Positions 45,949 through 54,268 of a DNA stretch of 64,000 nucleotides are shown one piece after another. Position numbers and translations under genes: made by a program. The notes under the pieces are model-generated. The model made no database searches and was not told the DNA's origin. It worked only from the letters and a program-made list of their open reading frames with translations. Position 1 is the stretch's first letter. Every line of letters starts with the position of its first letter. This DNA is from Pseudobacter sp051955275 (GTDB taxonomy: Bacteria; Bacteroidota; Bacteroidia; Chitinophagales; Chitinophagaceae), in NCBI RefSeq assembly GCF_051955275.1, contig NZ_JBQCGW010000050.1, positions 7,866 to 71,865 on the forward strand. The letters are read 5' to 3'.

Positions 45949-46881
45949 TTATTGTTTAGTGGTTTGATTGGAAAGTTGTTTGAATATTTCATCGAGCGCA
46001 CTTTTATCGAGACTGATCTCTTTCAGTCTCCACCCGCGTTGCACGCTGATATCAACGATGCGTTCTGAAATATCCTGGTCGCCGCTGAAATACACGCGGA
46101 CCTGTCTTTCTGTAAGGTATTCCGCTTTGGTAACGCCTTCCACCTGTTCCAGTTCCGTGGCAGACGGAGGGTTGGAGAAATTGATAAGCATACTGTGCGG
46201 CTCCACGTAGTTGTTGAAAGCATCCATGGTGTCGGAGAATACGATCCTGCCGTTCTCGATCATTTTGATCTCTTTGCAGAGCACCTGTATTTCACTCAGG
46301 ATATGTGAAGAGAAGATCACAGCGCGGTCCCTGGCGATCTCTTTGATGAGTGCGCGCACTTCAGTGATCTGGTTGGGATCCAGTCCGTTGGTGGGTTCAT
46401 CCAGTACCACCAGTTTGGGCCGGTGTACAATGGCCTGTGCAATGCCTACCCGCTGACGGTAACCACCGGAGAGATTGCGGAGTAACCGGTTACTGAAATG
46501 CGCGATGCCGCATCGCTCTTTCACTTCTGCAATTGCCTTCTTTTTGGTATCCCTGGGCATATGACGGAGGCCTGCGCAATAGGTCAGGTACTCGTCTACG
46601 GTAAGATCCATGTAGAGCGGAGGATTCTGTGGCAGGAATCCGATCTCTTTCTTGGCAAGCTCCGGTTGTTCCTTCATGTTGTAGCCGTTAATGAATACAT
46701 TCCCTTCTGTCTGGTTCAGTGCACCGCAAAGGATATTCATGGTAGTGGATTTTCCTGCTCCGTTTGAACCCAGCAATCCCACGATGCCGGTCTGGCTGAT
46801 CTCCATGTCTATATCACGGATCGCCCAGTTGGTGCTGTACCGGTGGCTTAGCCCTTCGATCCTCACAATTGTTTTTTCCAT
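45949..46881 (-). CDS. gldA: GldA-like ABC transporter ATP-binding protein
   Basis: A 310-residue ATPase subunit for the adjacent GldF-GldG permease. Walker A LLGSNGAGKSTTMNIL, signature LSGGYRQRVGIAQA, Walker B LVVLDEPTNGLDP and the switch histidine in FSSHILSEIQ are all present; a C-terminal domain of about 90 residues follows. It is the first gene of the apparent gldA-gldFG-mutS-like-mutS-like operon. The symbol is by similarity; whether the operon serves gliding depends on other gld/spr genes outside the window. The 236-bp upstream gap contains a palindrome close to the start and REP copy 3. Confidence 0.85.
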   Translation of the reverse strand: MEKTIVRIEGLSHRYSTNWAIRDIDMEISQTGIVGLLGSNGAGKSTTMNILCGALNQTEGNVFINGYNMKEQPELAKKEIGFLPQNPPLYMDLTVDEYLTYCAGLRHMPRDTKKKAIAEVKERCGIAHFSNRLLRNLSGGYRQRVGIAQAIVHRPKLVVLDEPTNGLDPNQITEVRALIKEIARDRAVIFSSHILSEIQVLCKEIKMIENGRIVFSDTMDAFNNYVEPHSMLINFSNPPSATELEQVEGVTKAEYLTERQVRVYFSGDQDISERIVDISVQRGWRLKEISLDKSALDEIFKQLSNQTTKQ

Positions 46882-46910
46882 TATCGATAGTTGTTGTTTT
46901 GTATAAGAAT

Positions 46911-46957
46911 GTCCGGGATCCCGGCAGGAAACGGGGCCGGCTGGGATTTACCCGGAC
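46911..46957. repeat. Nested inverted repeat in the 5' region of gldA
   Basis: GTCCGGG (46911-46917) pairs with CCCGGAC (46951-46957), and CCGGC (46921-46925) with GCCGG (46936-46940) inside. It lies 30 bp upstream of the gldA start codon and directly beside REP copy 3. It may be a leader hairpin of the gld operon or an extra arm of the repeat element. Confidence 0.5.
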
Positions 46958-47098
46958 AAATTTTTGCAGGGAGTTGCCAGTCGCTCGCGTCCCCGCGAGT
47001 GACTCATATTGGTTCGCCTCTGGCGAACACCGTGTCGCCGGAGGCGACGGAATATCCGTCACTCGCGGGGGGGCGAGCGATGGCTCCCCGCGGGTGAA
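46958..47098 (-). repeat. REP/MITE-like palindromic repeat, copy 3 (long, multi-hairpin form, inverted)
   Basis: On the minus strand it ends with GACTGGCAACTCCCTGCAAAAATTT, matching the tail of copy 2 in shorter form. Internal hairpins are GTTCGCC-TCT-GGCGAAC (47012-47028) and GTCGCC-GGA-GGCGAC (47034-47048), enclosed by long arms (CGCGAGTGAC near 46994-47003 and GTCACTCGCG near 47058-47067), giving a cloverleaf-like fold. Its complement aligns closely over about 55 bp with copy 4. It lies between the 3' end of susD (47118) and gldA. Confidence 0.75.
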
Positions 47099-47117
47099 TC
47101 AGTATATGCAGAGCTGG

Positions 47118-48500
47118 TTAGGGATTCTGTTGCATTTCAGGATTCTGCGCAATCAGCAGGTTGGCTAACGGAAACACATAGGCATCACTGTTAGGTTCCA
47201 GCGTGAAAGTGCCGCCATTGTAATTCCTCGTCTGTGTGGCGGCAAACTGAGGGTCTTTGTTCAGGCGGCGCTGATCGAACCAGCGCATGCCGTTGCCGAA
47301 GAATTCACGACGTCTTTCTTCGATCACCAGCTGCAGTGCATCCGCCGGCGTGGCAGCACTGAGGTCTGCATAATCAGCCGGCCTGAAGCGGAATTTGCGC
47401 AGCGTATTGAGCATGGTCACTGCCTCATCCTTGCTGCCTGCGCGGGCCAGGCATTCGGCTTTTATCAGCCAGGTGTCATTCACGGTAAGGCCTATTGCCG
47501 GTTTGTCGTTACCACCTGAATATCTTTCCCTGCTCCAGAAGCCAAAACCCGTGTAGCTGGGGAAGAAGTTGGTTCCCGGTTTTACAAAGAGCTCATACCT
47601 GAGGTCCTTTGTGCCGAGCAGTGTCAGCAGGGATGAGCTGAGTTGATACGTATTGTATAATTGCCTGGGCACTTTACGGAGGATCACCTGCTTGTCAAGG
47701 AACTGGGTAGGGAAGTTGAACGGGGTAGTGGCAACTGACAGATTATAATCATACAGCTCGCTGCGGATGGCCAGGGTACTATCTGCGAAAGCAGCTGCCT
47801 GGGTGAACTCACGCCTGTTCAGATGATACTTGCTGAGCAATGCGTATGCCGCGGCCTTACTGGGTTTGAAATTGATCTCCTGTGTGTTCGGGAGCAGGTT
47901 GATTGCCTGACGGATATCCAGCAGGATCTGATCATACACTGCCTGCACACTGGGCCTGGTGAGGTCCACAAAGAGCACTGGTTTCAACAGGATGGGAACA
48001 CCCAGATCAGTGGAAGCCGTTGCTGCATCATACTGCTTGGAATACAGGTTCACCAGCATGAAGTAGTTGAAAGCCCTGTGAAGATGCGCTTCTCCCAGGA
48101 TGGTGTTCTTGCGGATATCGTCTCCACCCTTGCTGTCCTTTACTCCATTGATCACTATATTGTGAACGTAGATGCCTGCATAAAGACTGTTCCAGTCGTT
48201 GTCTGTCTGCTGGTCAACATAAAAAGGCTTCTTCCAGGAATACATATTTGACTGGATCTGGTTGTTGCGCAGATTGTTCTGGATCTCCGGAGCAGTGAAA
48301 TCAGCATCATCACAACTGAGGATGGGAGCAACGCCATACGCGATCTCCTGCTGATCCGTGTTGTTCATCAGCAACCTGTAATCTTCTGTATACACCAGCA
48401 CACGCTGGCCCTGGATGGGAACTTCCTCAACGTATTTCCGGCAACCTGCCAGGGAACTTATAAGCAAAAGTGCTGCAAAACAATATTTATAGGAATGCAT
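47118..48500 (-). CDS. SusD/RagB-family lipoprotein (sigma/FecR-controlled locus)
   Basis: A 460-residue lipoprotein with leader YKYCFAALLLISSLAGCRKYVEEVP. SusD features include ILGEAHLHRAFNYFMLVNLYSKQYD, AAAYALLSKYHLNRREFTQAAAFAD, and the C-terminal LVIEERRREFFGNGMRWFDQRRLNKD. It is the partner of the SusC encoded 21 bp upstream. It is shorter than the PUL SusD proteins and no glycoside hydrolase is nearby, so its substrate may be a peptide, glycopeptide or other nutrient rather than a polysaccharide. That is inference from context. Confidence 0.93.
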   Translation of the reverse strand: MHSYKYCFAALLLISSLAGCRKYVEEVPIQGQRVLVYTEDYRLLMNNTDQQEIAYGVAPILSCDDADFTAPEIQNNLRNNQIQSNMYSWKKPFYVDQQTDNDWNSLYAGIYVHNIVINGVKDSKGGDDIRKNTILGEAHLHRAFNYFMLVNLYSKQYDAATASTDLGVPILLKPVLFVDLTRPSVQAVYDQILLDIRQAINLLPNTQEINFKPSKAAAYALLSKYHLNRREFTQAAAFADSTLAIRSELYDYNLSVATTPFNFPTQFLDKQVILRKVPRQLYNTYQLSSSLLTLLGTKDLRYELFVKPGTNFFPSYTGFGFWSRERYSGGNDKPAIGLTVNDTWLIKAECLARAGSKDEAVTMLNTLRKFRFRPADYADLSAATPADALQLVIEERRREFFGNGMRWFDQRRLNKDPQFAATQTRNYNGGTFTLEPNSDAYVFPLANLLIAQNPEMQQNP

Positions 48501-48521
48501 AATTTTTGAGTTGTTCGGTGA

Positions 48522-51500
48522 TTAAAATGTCAGTGCCATTCTGAATGCAAAGGATGCCAGTGGCGGGATCTGGTAATTGTTGCCCGACGTGTAGGTGTAG
48601 TCCGGATCAACACCTTCCTTGTTGGCTGTCCAGAGCAGGCCCAGGTTACGGGCAACAGCTGATAACGTAAGGCTTTTGGCACCCACTTTTTCCAGCAGCT
48701 TTGAGGGTACACTGTAAGCCAGCATCACCTGTTGCAACCTGATATTGCTGCGGCTCCTGATGAGGTAGCTGCTCTCTATATAACGGCTGGTGCTGGTGAA
48801 GAAATTAGTGCCTGCACCAAATTCAAGTCCGGGTACATTGGTAAATGCTTCGTCGCCTGGCTTTCTCCAGCGGTCTGCCATATCACCGTTCCGTCCCACA
48901 TAGGTATTGTTGGTGTAACCAACAGATGCGATGCTGGGTTTGCGGAACACACCACCGAATGCATACAGTACCTGCGCACTCAGCTCAAGCCCTTTGTACT
49001 GTACACTGTTGCTGAATGTGCCGAACCAGGGGGAGGTACTGCGACCGGAATACACACGGATATTTTCGAAAGGGAATTCGTTGATGTTATAGATCTTACC
49101 TTTTGTTCTCGGGTCTTCGATGAGCGACTGACCTGTATTGTCGAGCCCCGCCCATAAGAAGGAGAATACATAATCGGAAGGATAGCCGTCATACAGGTTC
49201 TCGGGAGAGAAACTGGTGGTGGCCTTGTTGAACCTGGCGTCCTTTACGGTATTGGTGTTGAAGGAGAGGTTCACGGTAGTGGTCCACCTGAGATTTTTGG
49301 TTTGAACAGGAACAACATTCAGGTTGATATCGAACCCTTTTCCATCCAGGTTGGCCGTGTTGAAAAGTGTACTGCCGAAACCATAGGTTCCGTTGATAGG
49401 AAGTGACCAGATGATATCGGTGGTTTTCTTCCTGTAATACTCAACGCTGCCGAATACCCTGTTTTTGAAAACAGAGAAATCGATACCGTAGTTGATCATG
49501 CGGGTCTTTTCCCAGGCCAGGTTGTCGATAGCCGGATTGGCAATCATAGCATAAGGATAGTTGGTGTAAAAATTGGATCCCAGCAGGCTGATGGTGGTAA
49601 CCGGTGCATAACCCTGGGGAGCATTCCCACTGAAGCCATAGGTTAACCGGGCAGAGAGACGCTCCAGCCAGTTCACTTTGCTGAGGAATTGCTCATTGCC
49701 GATATCCCATTTGATACCTGCAGACCATAATGGGATGGCACGTTTGCGGCGCTCTACACCCAGCAGGTTGTAGTCGTCGAAGCGTGCGCTTCCTGAAACT
49801 GTGTACTTATTATCGAACGTGTAGGAACCGTTCGCATAGTGAGATAAGGACCTGGTGGTTGCTTCGGATACAATTTTGGAAGTGGCCCCGATGGTCTGGT
49901 TGGTGCCATATATGTCCCTGTAAAGAACAGAAGGATTTACTGACCTGAAAGTATTGATCGATTTGTCGTATCCGTAACGGAGCTCACCGCTGGATTTGGT
50001 GTAGTTCTCCCGGATCTCTGTACCAATCACGGCATTTACCTGGTGCCTGCCTTCCCAGTTCTTGTTTACGTTCAGTTGCCCGCGCAGGTTGTAAGCACGA
50101 CCCAGCGAATTGTCCATATTCAGTCTTCCGCCTAACGGAACACCATATACCAGCACGCCATTTCCGCCTACACTGGTGCCTTTGTTCACCAGCATCCTGG
50201 CTTCATAGCTTTCAGGTTCCCAGTATTCTTCCCTGTCGGAGAAGGTGCGGCCTACATTTCCTGAAACGATGGCGTTCAGCCAGCCAGTGATCTTGCCGTT
50301 AATGGACGCATTGAAAATGATATTGTTATTGTTCGTATAGGTATTGGCGTAATTGAGCTCGTCCAGTGGCGAGTAACGGAAGGGAAGGTATCCCTTGCTC
50401 TCGAAACTGCGGCCCATGGCAGGTGTGGTGAGCACATCGTAATAAACAGGATTGCCATTGGCGTCTACCAGCGCATCATAAGGACGCATGCCACCGGGGA
50501 AGATACTCATGGCGCGTACGGCTGCCCCGTTGATCCTGTCCCTGGTATTGCCGATAGAGAGATCGGTGGTAACGGTCACACGGCCGTCCAGCATGGTGGA
50601 AGTTCCACCGGCCCTGAGTGTATATCCCTTGTTCACATTGCTTTTGTAAATGCGTTCATCCTGGTAGAAATAACCGGAAACAAAATAAGAACTGAAGATG
50701 CCTCCACCAGATAACGACAGGTTGTACTGTTGTGTGGTAGGGCGTTGCAGCATATACTTAGCCAGATCGCCGCTATTGTCTATTGCACCGAGTGCCGCCA
50801 GTTCCTGGTTCATCTGCGCTTCAGTGATCTCTCCGCGTTTGTTGCGCCAGATGATGGCCTGTGCCTGGCTGTTGTTCTCAGGAACGAAGCCGGTAGTGGT
50901 AAGGGTAGGATCGAGCAGCCTGTTCTTCTCGATCAGTTCTTTTTCCATGGCTATATACTCGGGCATGGACATCATCCTTCCGAATTTGGTGGATGGTTTG
51001 GCGCTGGTGCCGAGTGTGGTGGAGAAACTGATACTGGGCCTTGCATTGCGTGAACCTTTTTTGGTGACCACCACCACCACGCCATTGGCAGCCTGGATAC
51101 CCCAGATGGAAGCGGCGGCAGCGTCTTTCAGAAAGGTGATCTGCTCTATGTCTTCCGGGTTCAGCAGGTCGAGCGCACCATTGGTGATGGATTGCTGTGA
51201 TGGAAATCCATCTATTACGAGAAGCGGGTCTGTACTTACCCTTGTGTACTGGCTTTTGATAGTGGAGAGACCGCGGATCTGCATCGTTCCGTTACGGCTC
51301 TTACCGGCAGTTGTTTTTGTTGAAATGTCCACGCCGGGAACCAGTCCCTGTAAGCGTTCCAGCACACTTACCACAGGGATCTGCGATAATTGCTTGCCGG
51401 TTACAATGCTGAATGAACCGGTGGCTCTTTCGCGGGGGATGGACTGGTAACCGGTATTGGGAGATACTTCCACTTCTCCCAGGTCTTTCACTTCAGGGGT

Positions 51501-52121
51501 AAGTGCAATGATCACGCTGTTCTTTCCATTCAGTTTAAGCTCCTTTGGCTGATAGGAAATACTGCTGATGGTCAGCACACCGTTGGAGGGTACGTTCTGC
51601 AGGGTGAATACGCCTTGCTGATCTGTAACGGTCATCAGTTTGGTATTGCGTACAGAAACAGTGGCGCCCTGCAATGGCTGACCTGCTGCGTCCTGCACGG
51701 TGCCGCGCAGCACTGGGATAATGGTGGTATCTCCGAATAAGGTGATCCGGTTGGGGTAATTTTTCCGAGAAAGGAAAATGGTTTTGCTGTCGATGGAAAA
51801 GTTCAGTGGCTGGCTGCGGAACACTTCCGTGAGGAAGTCCGCCAGTGGCGCATTCTGTGCATCTACGGTTACAGGAACAGAATGATCAAAAAGGCCTTCG
51901 CTGCCGAATACCACAAACCCGGTTTGTTTGTAGATATGATCGAATACTTTTTTCAATGGGATGTTCCTGCCTTGCAGTGTAACGGTCTGTGAAGCTGTTT
52001 TTGCAGAAACATGCATCATCAGGGCGAAAAGGAAAAAAGAAGTCATTCTCATAATTCGCAAAATTTTCGGGGGCAGGGGCACAAGGATCCCCCATCGTTC
52101 GATCAGAGCGATTTTTTGCAT
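48522..52121 (-). CDS. SusC/RagA-type TonB-linked transporter with STN signalling domain
   Basis: A 1199-residue outer-membrane transporter. After the signal region (TSFFLFALMMHVSAKTASQ) an STN domain (about 48-115: LQGRNIPLKKVFDHIYKQTGFVVFG) is present; this domain contacts FecR-type anti-sigma factors. A carboxypeptidase-regulatory domain (GTVQDAAGQPLQGATVSVRN), TonB box and plug (ITFLKDAAAASIWGIQAANGVVVVVTKKG) and a barrel ending in ALTF follow. It lies downstream of sigma factor and fecR genes on the same strand, so substrate-induced signalling through the barrel to the sigma factor is expected. Substrate is unknown. A 158-bp gap with a strong hairpin separates it from fecR. Confidence 0.95.
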   Translation of the reverse strand: MQKIALIERWGILVPLPPKILRIMRMTSFFLFALMMHVSAKTASQTVTLQGRNIPLKKVFDHIYKQTGFVVFGSEGLFDHSVPVTVDAQNAPLADFLTEVFRSQPLNFSIDSKTIFLSRKNYPNRITLFGDTTIIPVLRGTVQDAAGQPLQGATVSVRNTKLMTVTDQQGVFTLQNVPSNGVLTISSISYQPKELKLNGKNSVIIALTPEVKDLGEVEVSPNTGYQSIPRERATGSFSIVTGKQLSQIPVVSVLERLQGLVPGVDISTKTTAGKSRNGTMQIRGLSTIKSQYTRVSTDPLLVIDGFPSQQSITNGALDLLNPEDIEQITFLKDAAAASIWGIQAANGVVVVVTKKGSRNARPSISFSTTLGTSAKPSTKFGRMMSMPEYIAMEKELIEKNRLLDPTLTTTGFVPENNSQAQAIIWRNKRGEITEAQMNQELAALGAIDNSGDLAKYMLQRPTTQQYNLSLSGGGIFSSYFVSGYFYQDERIYKSNVNKGYTLRAGGTSTMLDGRVTVTTDLSIGNTRDRINGAAVRAMSIFPGGMRPYDALVDANGNPVYYDVLTTPAMGRSFESKGYLPFRYSPLDELNYANTYTNNNNIIFNASINGKITGWLNAIVSGNVGRTFSDREEYWEPESYEARMLVNKGTSVGGNGVLVYGVPLGGRLNMDNSLGRAYNLRGQLNVNKNWEGRHQVNAVIGTEIRENYTKSSGELRYGYDKSINTFRSVNPSVLYRDIYGTNQTIGATSKIVSEATTRSLSHYANGSYTFDNKYTVSGSARFDDYNLLGVERRKRAIPLWSAGIKWDIGNEQFLSKVNWLERLSARLTYGFSGNAPQGYAPVTTISLLGSNFYTNYPYAMIANPAIDNLAWEKTRMINYGIDFSVFKNRVFGSVEYYRKKTTDIIWSLPINGTYGFGSTLFNTANLDGKGFDINLNVVPVQTKNLRWTTTVNLSFNTNTVKDARFNKATTSFSPENLYDGYPSDYVFSFLWAGLDNTGQSLIEDPRTKGKIYNINEFPFENIRVYSGRSTSPWFGTFSNSVQYKGLELSAQVLYAFGGVFRKPSIASVGYTNNTYVGRNGDMADRWRKPGDEAFTNVPGLEFGAGTNFFTSTSRYIESSYLIRSRSNIRLQQVMLAYSVPSKLLEKVGAKSLTLSAVARNLGLLWTANKEGVDPDYTYTSGNNYQIPPLASFAFRMALTF

Positions 52122-52188
52122 AGCTTTGTCGCAGTTTTGGTTGATATAAATTTTGTTACAACGGAATTAAAGATTAGCCAGACTATCC

Positions 52189-52214
52189 CCGGAAGCAATC
52201 CTACCTGCTTCCGG
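52189..52214 (-). repeat. Hairpin between fecR and susC
   Basis: Perfect 9-bp inverted repeat CCGGAAGCA (52189-52197) and TGCTTCCGG (52206-52214) with an 8-nt loop. On the minus strand it follows fecR by 65 bp and precedes the susC start by 67 bp. No T-tract follows in that direction, so it is more likely an mRNA processing or stability element, or a barrier that sets different levels of fecR and susC. Confidence 0.5.
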
Positions 52215-52279
52215 TTTCTTTTCCTGGTCAGATCTTACAGAGTTCTCTTCTATACGCTTTGGTTTATGTCAGTATTTTG

Positions 52280-53494
52280 TTATGGCATTACTACCAGTTG
52301 TCTTTCATTTTCAATCACCATATGCACGCCTGATCCTTCAAATCCTTTGATCAGTCCGGCCAGGCTGATATCCCTGCTGATCTTTCCATAGAACTTTCCT
52401 TCAGGCGCTTTACCCCTGTAAACGATCTCCACATCATACCAGCGTGCGATCTGTTTCATCACCTGCTTCAGTTCCATGCCTTCGAAATTGAAAAGCCCGT
52501 TCTTCCAGGCAATCACTTTATCTATGTCCGGTTCAGTGATGCTCATGCCTTTTTCGGTTATCTGCAATTGCTGGCCGGGTGTGAGGAGCTGTTGTATGGT
52601 CTCGCCTGTTCTGCCTGCATTACTGGCTGACACCTTCACCGATCCTTCCAGCAGGGTAGTACTGATGGCTTCTTCGTTCTCATACGCATTCACATTGAAC
52701 TGAGTGCCCAGCACTTCCACTTCTGCTTTATTATAAACTCTTACCCTGAAGGGCATCTTCCTGTTCTTCACCACATCAAAGAAGGCCTCTCCCGTGATCT
52801 CTACCTGGCGCTGGTTTCCCGTGAATGTTACCGGATAGCGGATAGAACTTCCTGAATTGATCCAGGCCTTTGAGCCATCTGGTAAACTGAGCTGGAACAC
52901 CCTGCCATTGGGTACTGAAATAGTATTGTACACCATTTCTCCAACTGGCTCTTTACCGGGGGCATAGACCAGTTCTCCGTTCTGCAGTATGGCATTCATA
53001 CCGCTTTGTGTAGCCACCAGGCCATTCTTCAGACTGTCCAGCGATACCTGGCTGCCATTGGCCAGGATCAGCACAGCGCCTTTTTTTCCCGGTTCTATGT
53101 CCAGTGGTTTGATGGCAGCGGTCTGTTCCGGCTGCTGCGGCTTTTCTGTTACCAGGAAGTAAGATCCTGCAGCAATAATGATCAGTGCAGCCGCAGCTGC
53201 CGCCCATCTCCAGATGGGTATCCGGCGTGCAGGTTGCTCAATGTCCGCCGGGTCGATGGTATCCTGTTTTTCCAGGAAGCGTTGCAGGGCTTGTTCTTCA
53301 TTGAATCTGGAAAGGGCCGCTGCATTGTTGAGCAGGAGGCTGGGATCATTGAGCTCCGACAGTAACTGCAAATGATCTTCCCGGCCGGCTGCCCAGCTGT
53401 TGAGTTCGTTCAATTCTTGTTCGGAAAGGTTTTGGTACAGCTGTTTCTCCAACAGGGCTGCGATCCTTAAAGGATCAGGTGATGATGCATTCAT
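52280..53494 (-). CDS. FecR-family anti-sigma factor
   Basis: A 404-residue inner-membrane regulator. A cytoplasmic sigma-binding region (1-90, ELNELNSWAAGREDHLQLLSEL) is followed by one membrane helix (IWRWAAAAAALIIIAAGSYFLV), the periplasmic FecR domain (about 165-280, VSLDSLKNGLVATQ, TISVPNGRVFQLSLPDGSKAWINSGS) and a C-terminal DUF4974 domain (LFNFEGMELKQVMKQIARWYDVEIVY). It holds the sigma factor encoded 67 bp upstream inactive until the STN domain of the downstream SusC signals. Length and order are standard for Bacteroidota. Confidence 0.95.
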   Translation of the reverse strand: MNASSPDPLRIAALLEKQLYQNLSEQELNELNSWAAGREDHLQLLSELNDPSLLLNNAAALSRFNEEQALQRFLEKQDTIDPADIEQPARRIPIWRWAAAAAALIIIAAGSYFLVTEKPQQPEQTAAIKPLDIEPGKKGAVLILANGSQVSLDSLKNGLVATQSGMNAILQNGELVYAPGKEPVGEMVYNTISVPNGRVFQLSLPDGSKAWINSGSSIRYPVTFTGNQRQVEITGEAFFDVVKNRKMPFRVRVYNKAEVEVLGTQFNVNAYENEEAISTTLLEGSVKVSASNAGRTGETIQQLLTPGQQLQITEKGMSITEPDIDKVIAWKNGLFNFEGMELKQVMKQIARWYDVEIVYRGKAPEGKFYGKISRDISLAGLIKGFEGSGVHMVIENERQLVVMP

Positions 53495-53561
53495 ATGGAA
53501 ATGCGCTTTTGATTAATACGCAGCGATGGACGCATCGTACCAATCATTTGTAAAATAAATT

Positions 53562-54146
53562 TCAGAACCGGGCGATAAGGAGGAATAAGGCAAAGGATTC
53601 AGGCGGCAGGCGAAGTTTCAGGAGGTTGATGCCCCTGGATTTCTGGTTCTTGACAGTTTGAATGGAAAGGCCGAGCGAGCTGGCGATCTCTTCATTCGAT
53701 CTTCCCTCAATATAACCCATCCGAACAATTTTTCCGCATTGTTCAGGCAGCTGATCGATGGCGCGGTACACGCTCCGGTACAGTTCCATCCGGATCAGAT
53801 CGAGGTCCGATGCCGATTCCCACTGGTGCTGGGACTGCTGGAACTGAGCCTGCCGCTCCAGGCTATGCTCCGTTCTGCGGAGATGGTCGAAACAGGCATT
53901 GCGGGTTGATTTGTACAGAAAGTTCTTCAGATGGAGCAGGTCATCGAACAGTTGCTGCTTCTGCCAGACCTTCAGGAATACATCTTCCACGATGTCTTCC
54001 ACATGGCTGCGGCTCCCGGTGAGCTTTTCCGCAAAAGCGCAAAGGGCTGCATAATATTCCCGGAATATAAAAGAGAATGCGTCCTTTTCTCCTTTGTAAA
54101 GCTGCAGCAGCAGTTCGCGGTCGTTATATGGTTGGGTAACAGTCAA
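53562..54146 (-). CDS. ECF RNA polymerase sigma factor (Bacteroidota expansion family)
   Basis: A 194-residue ECF sigma factor with region 2 (DAFSFIFREYYAALCAFAEKL, VEDIVEDVFLKVWQ, NFLYKSTRNACFDHLRR) and region 4 (LPEQCGKIVRMGYIEGRSNEEIASSLGLSIQTVKNQKSRGINLLK). It should direct transcription of the downstream fecR-susC-susD genes. No in-frame ATG or GTG precedes region 2, and the frame is closed upstream by a stop, so the start is most likely TTG at 54146. The divergent MFS exporter starts 122 bp away. Confidence 0.93.
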   Translation of the reverse strand: MTVTQPYNDRELLLQLYKGEKDAFSFIFREYYAALCAFAEKLTGSRSHVEDIVEDVFLKVWQKQQLFDDLLHLKNFLYKSTRNACFDHLRRTEHSLERQAQFQQSQHQWESASDLDLIRMELYRSVYRAIDQLPEQCGKIVRMGYIEGRSNEEIASSLGLSIQTVKNQKSRGINLLKLRLPPESFALFLLIARF

Positions 54147-54199
54147 CAGTGTTACAAATATGTTATGAGCGCAATACTACCGAAAAAAATCTGCGAAAG

Positions 54200-54230
54200 T
54201 TTGAATTTTATAATTATCCGATTGAATTTG
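54200..54230 (+). promoter_or_regulatory. Candidate promoter of the Bcr/CflA-type exporter
   Basis: TTTG at 54200-54203, a 19-bp spacer and TGAATTTG at 54223-54230, one base from TAnnTTTG, about 39 bp before ATG 54269. The match is moderate and no other element supports it. Confidence 0.35.
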
Positions 54231-54268
54231 ATAAGCAGGAAACCATCACCTTGTGCGAGCTTTGTATC

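Noticed and set aside
46992..47067. Cloverleaf-like fold considered as a tRNA gene
   Set aside because: No T-arm GTTCnAnnC consensus, no anticodon loop with flanking T and purine, and no acceptor CCA arrangement; it matches the repeat family instead.
54149..54268. Longer N-terminus of the MFS exporter from a TTG start
   Set aside because: The extra 40 residues are hydrophilic, unlike family members, and cover the likely promoter region; ATG 54269 fits.
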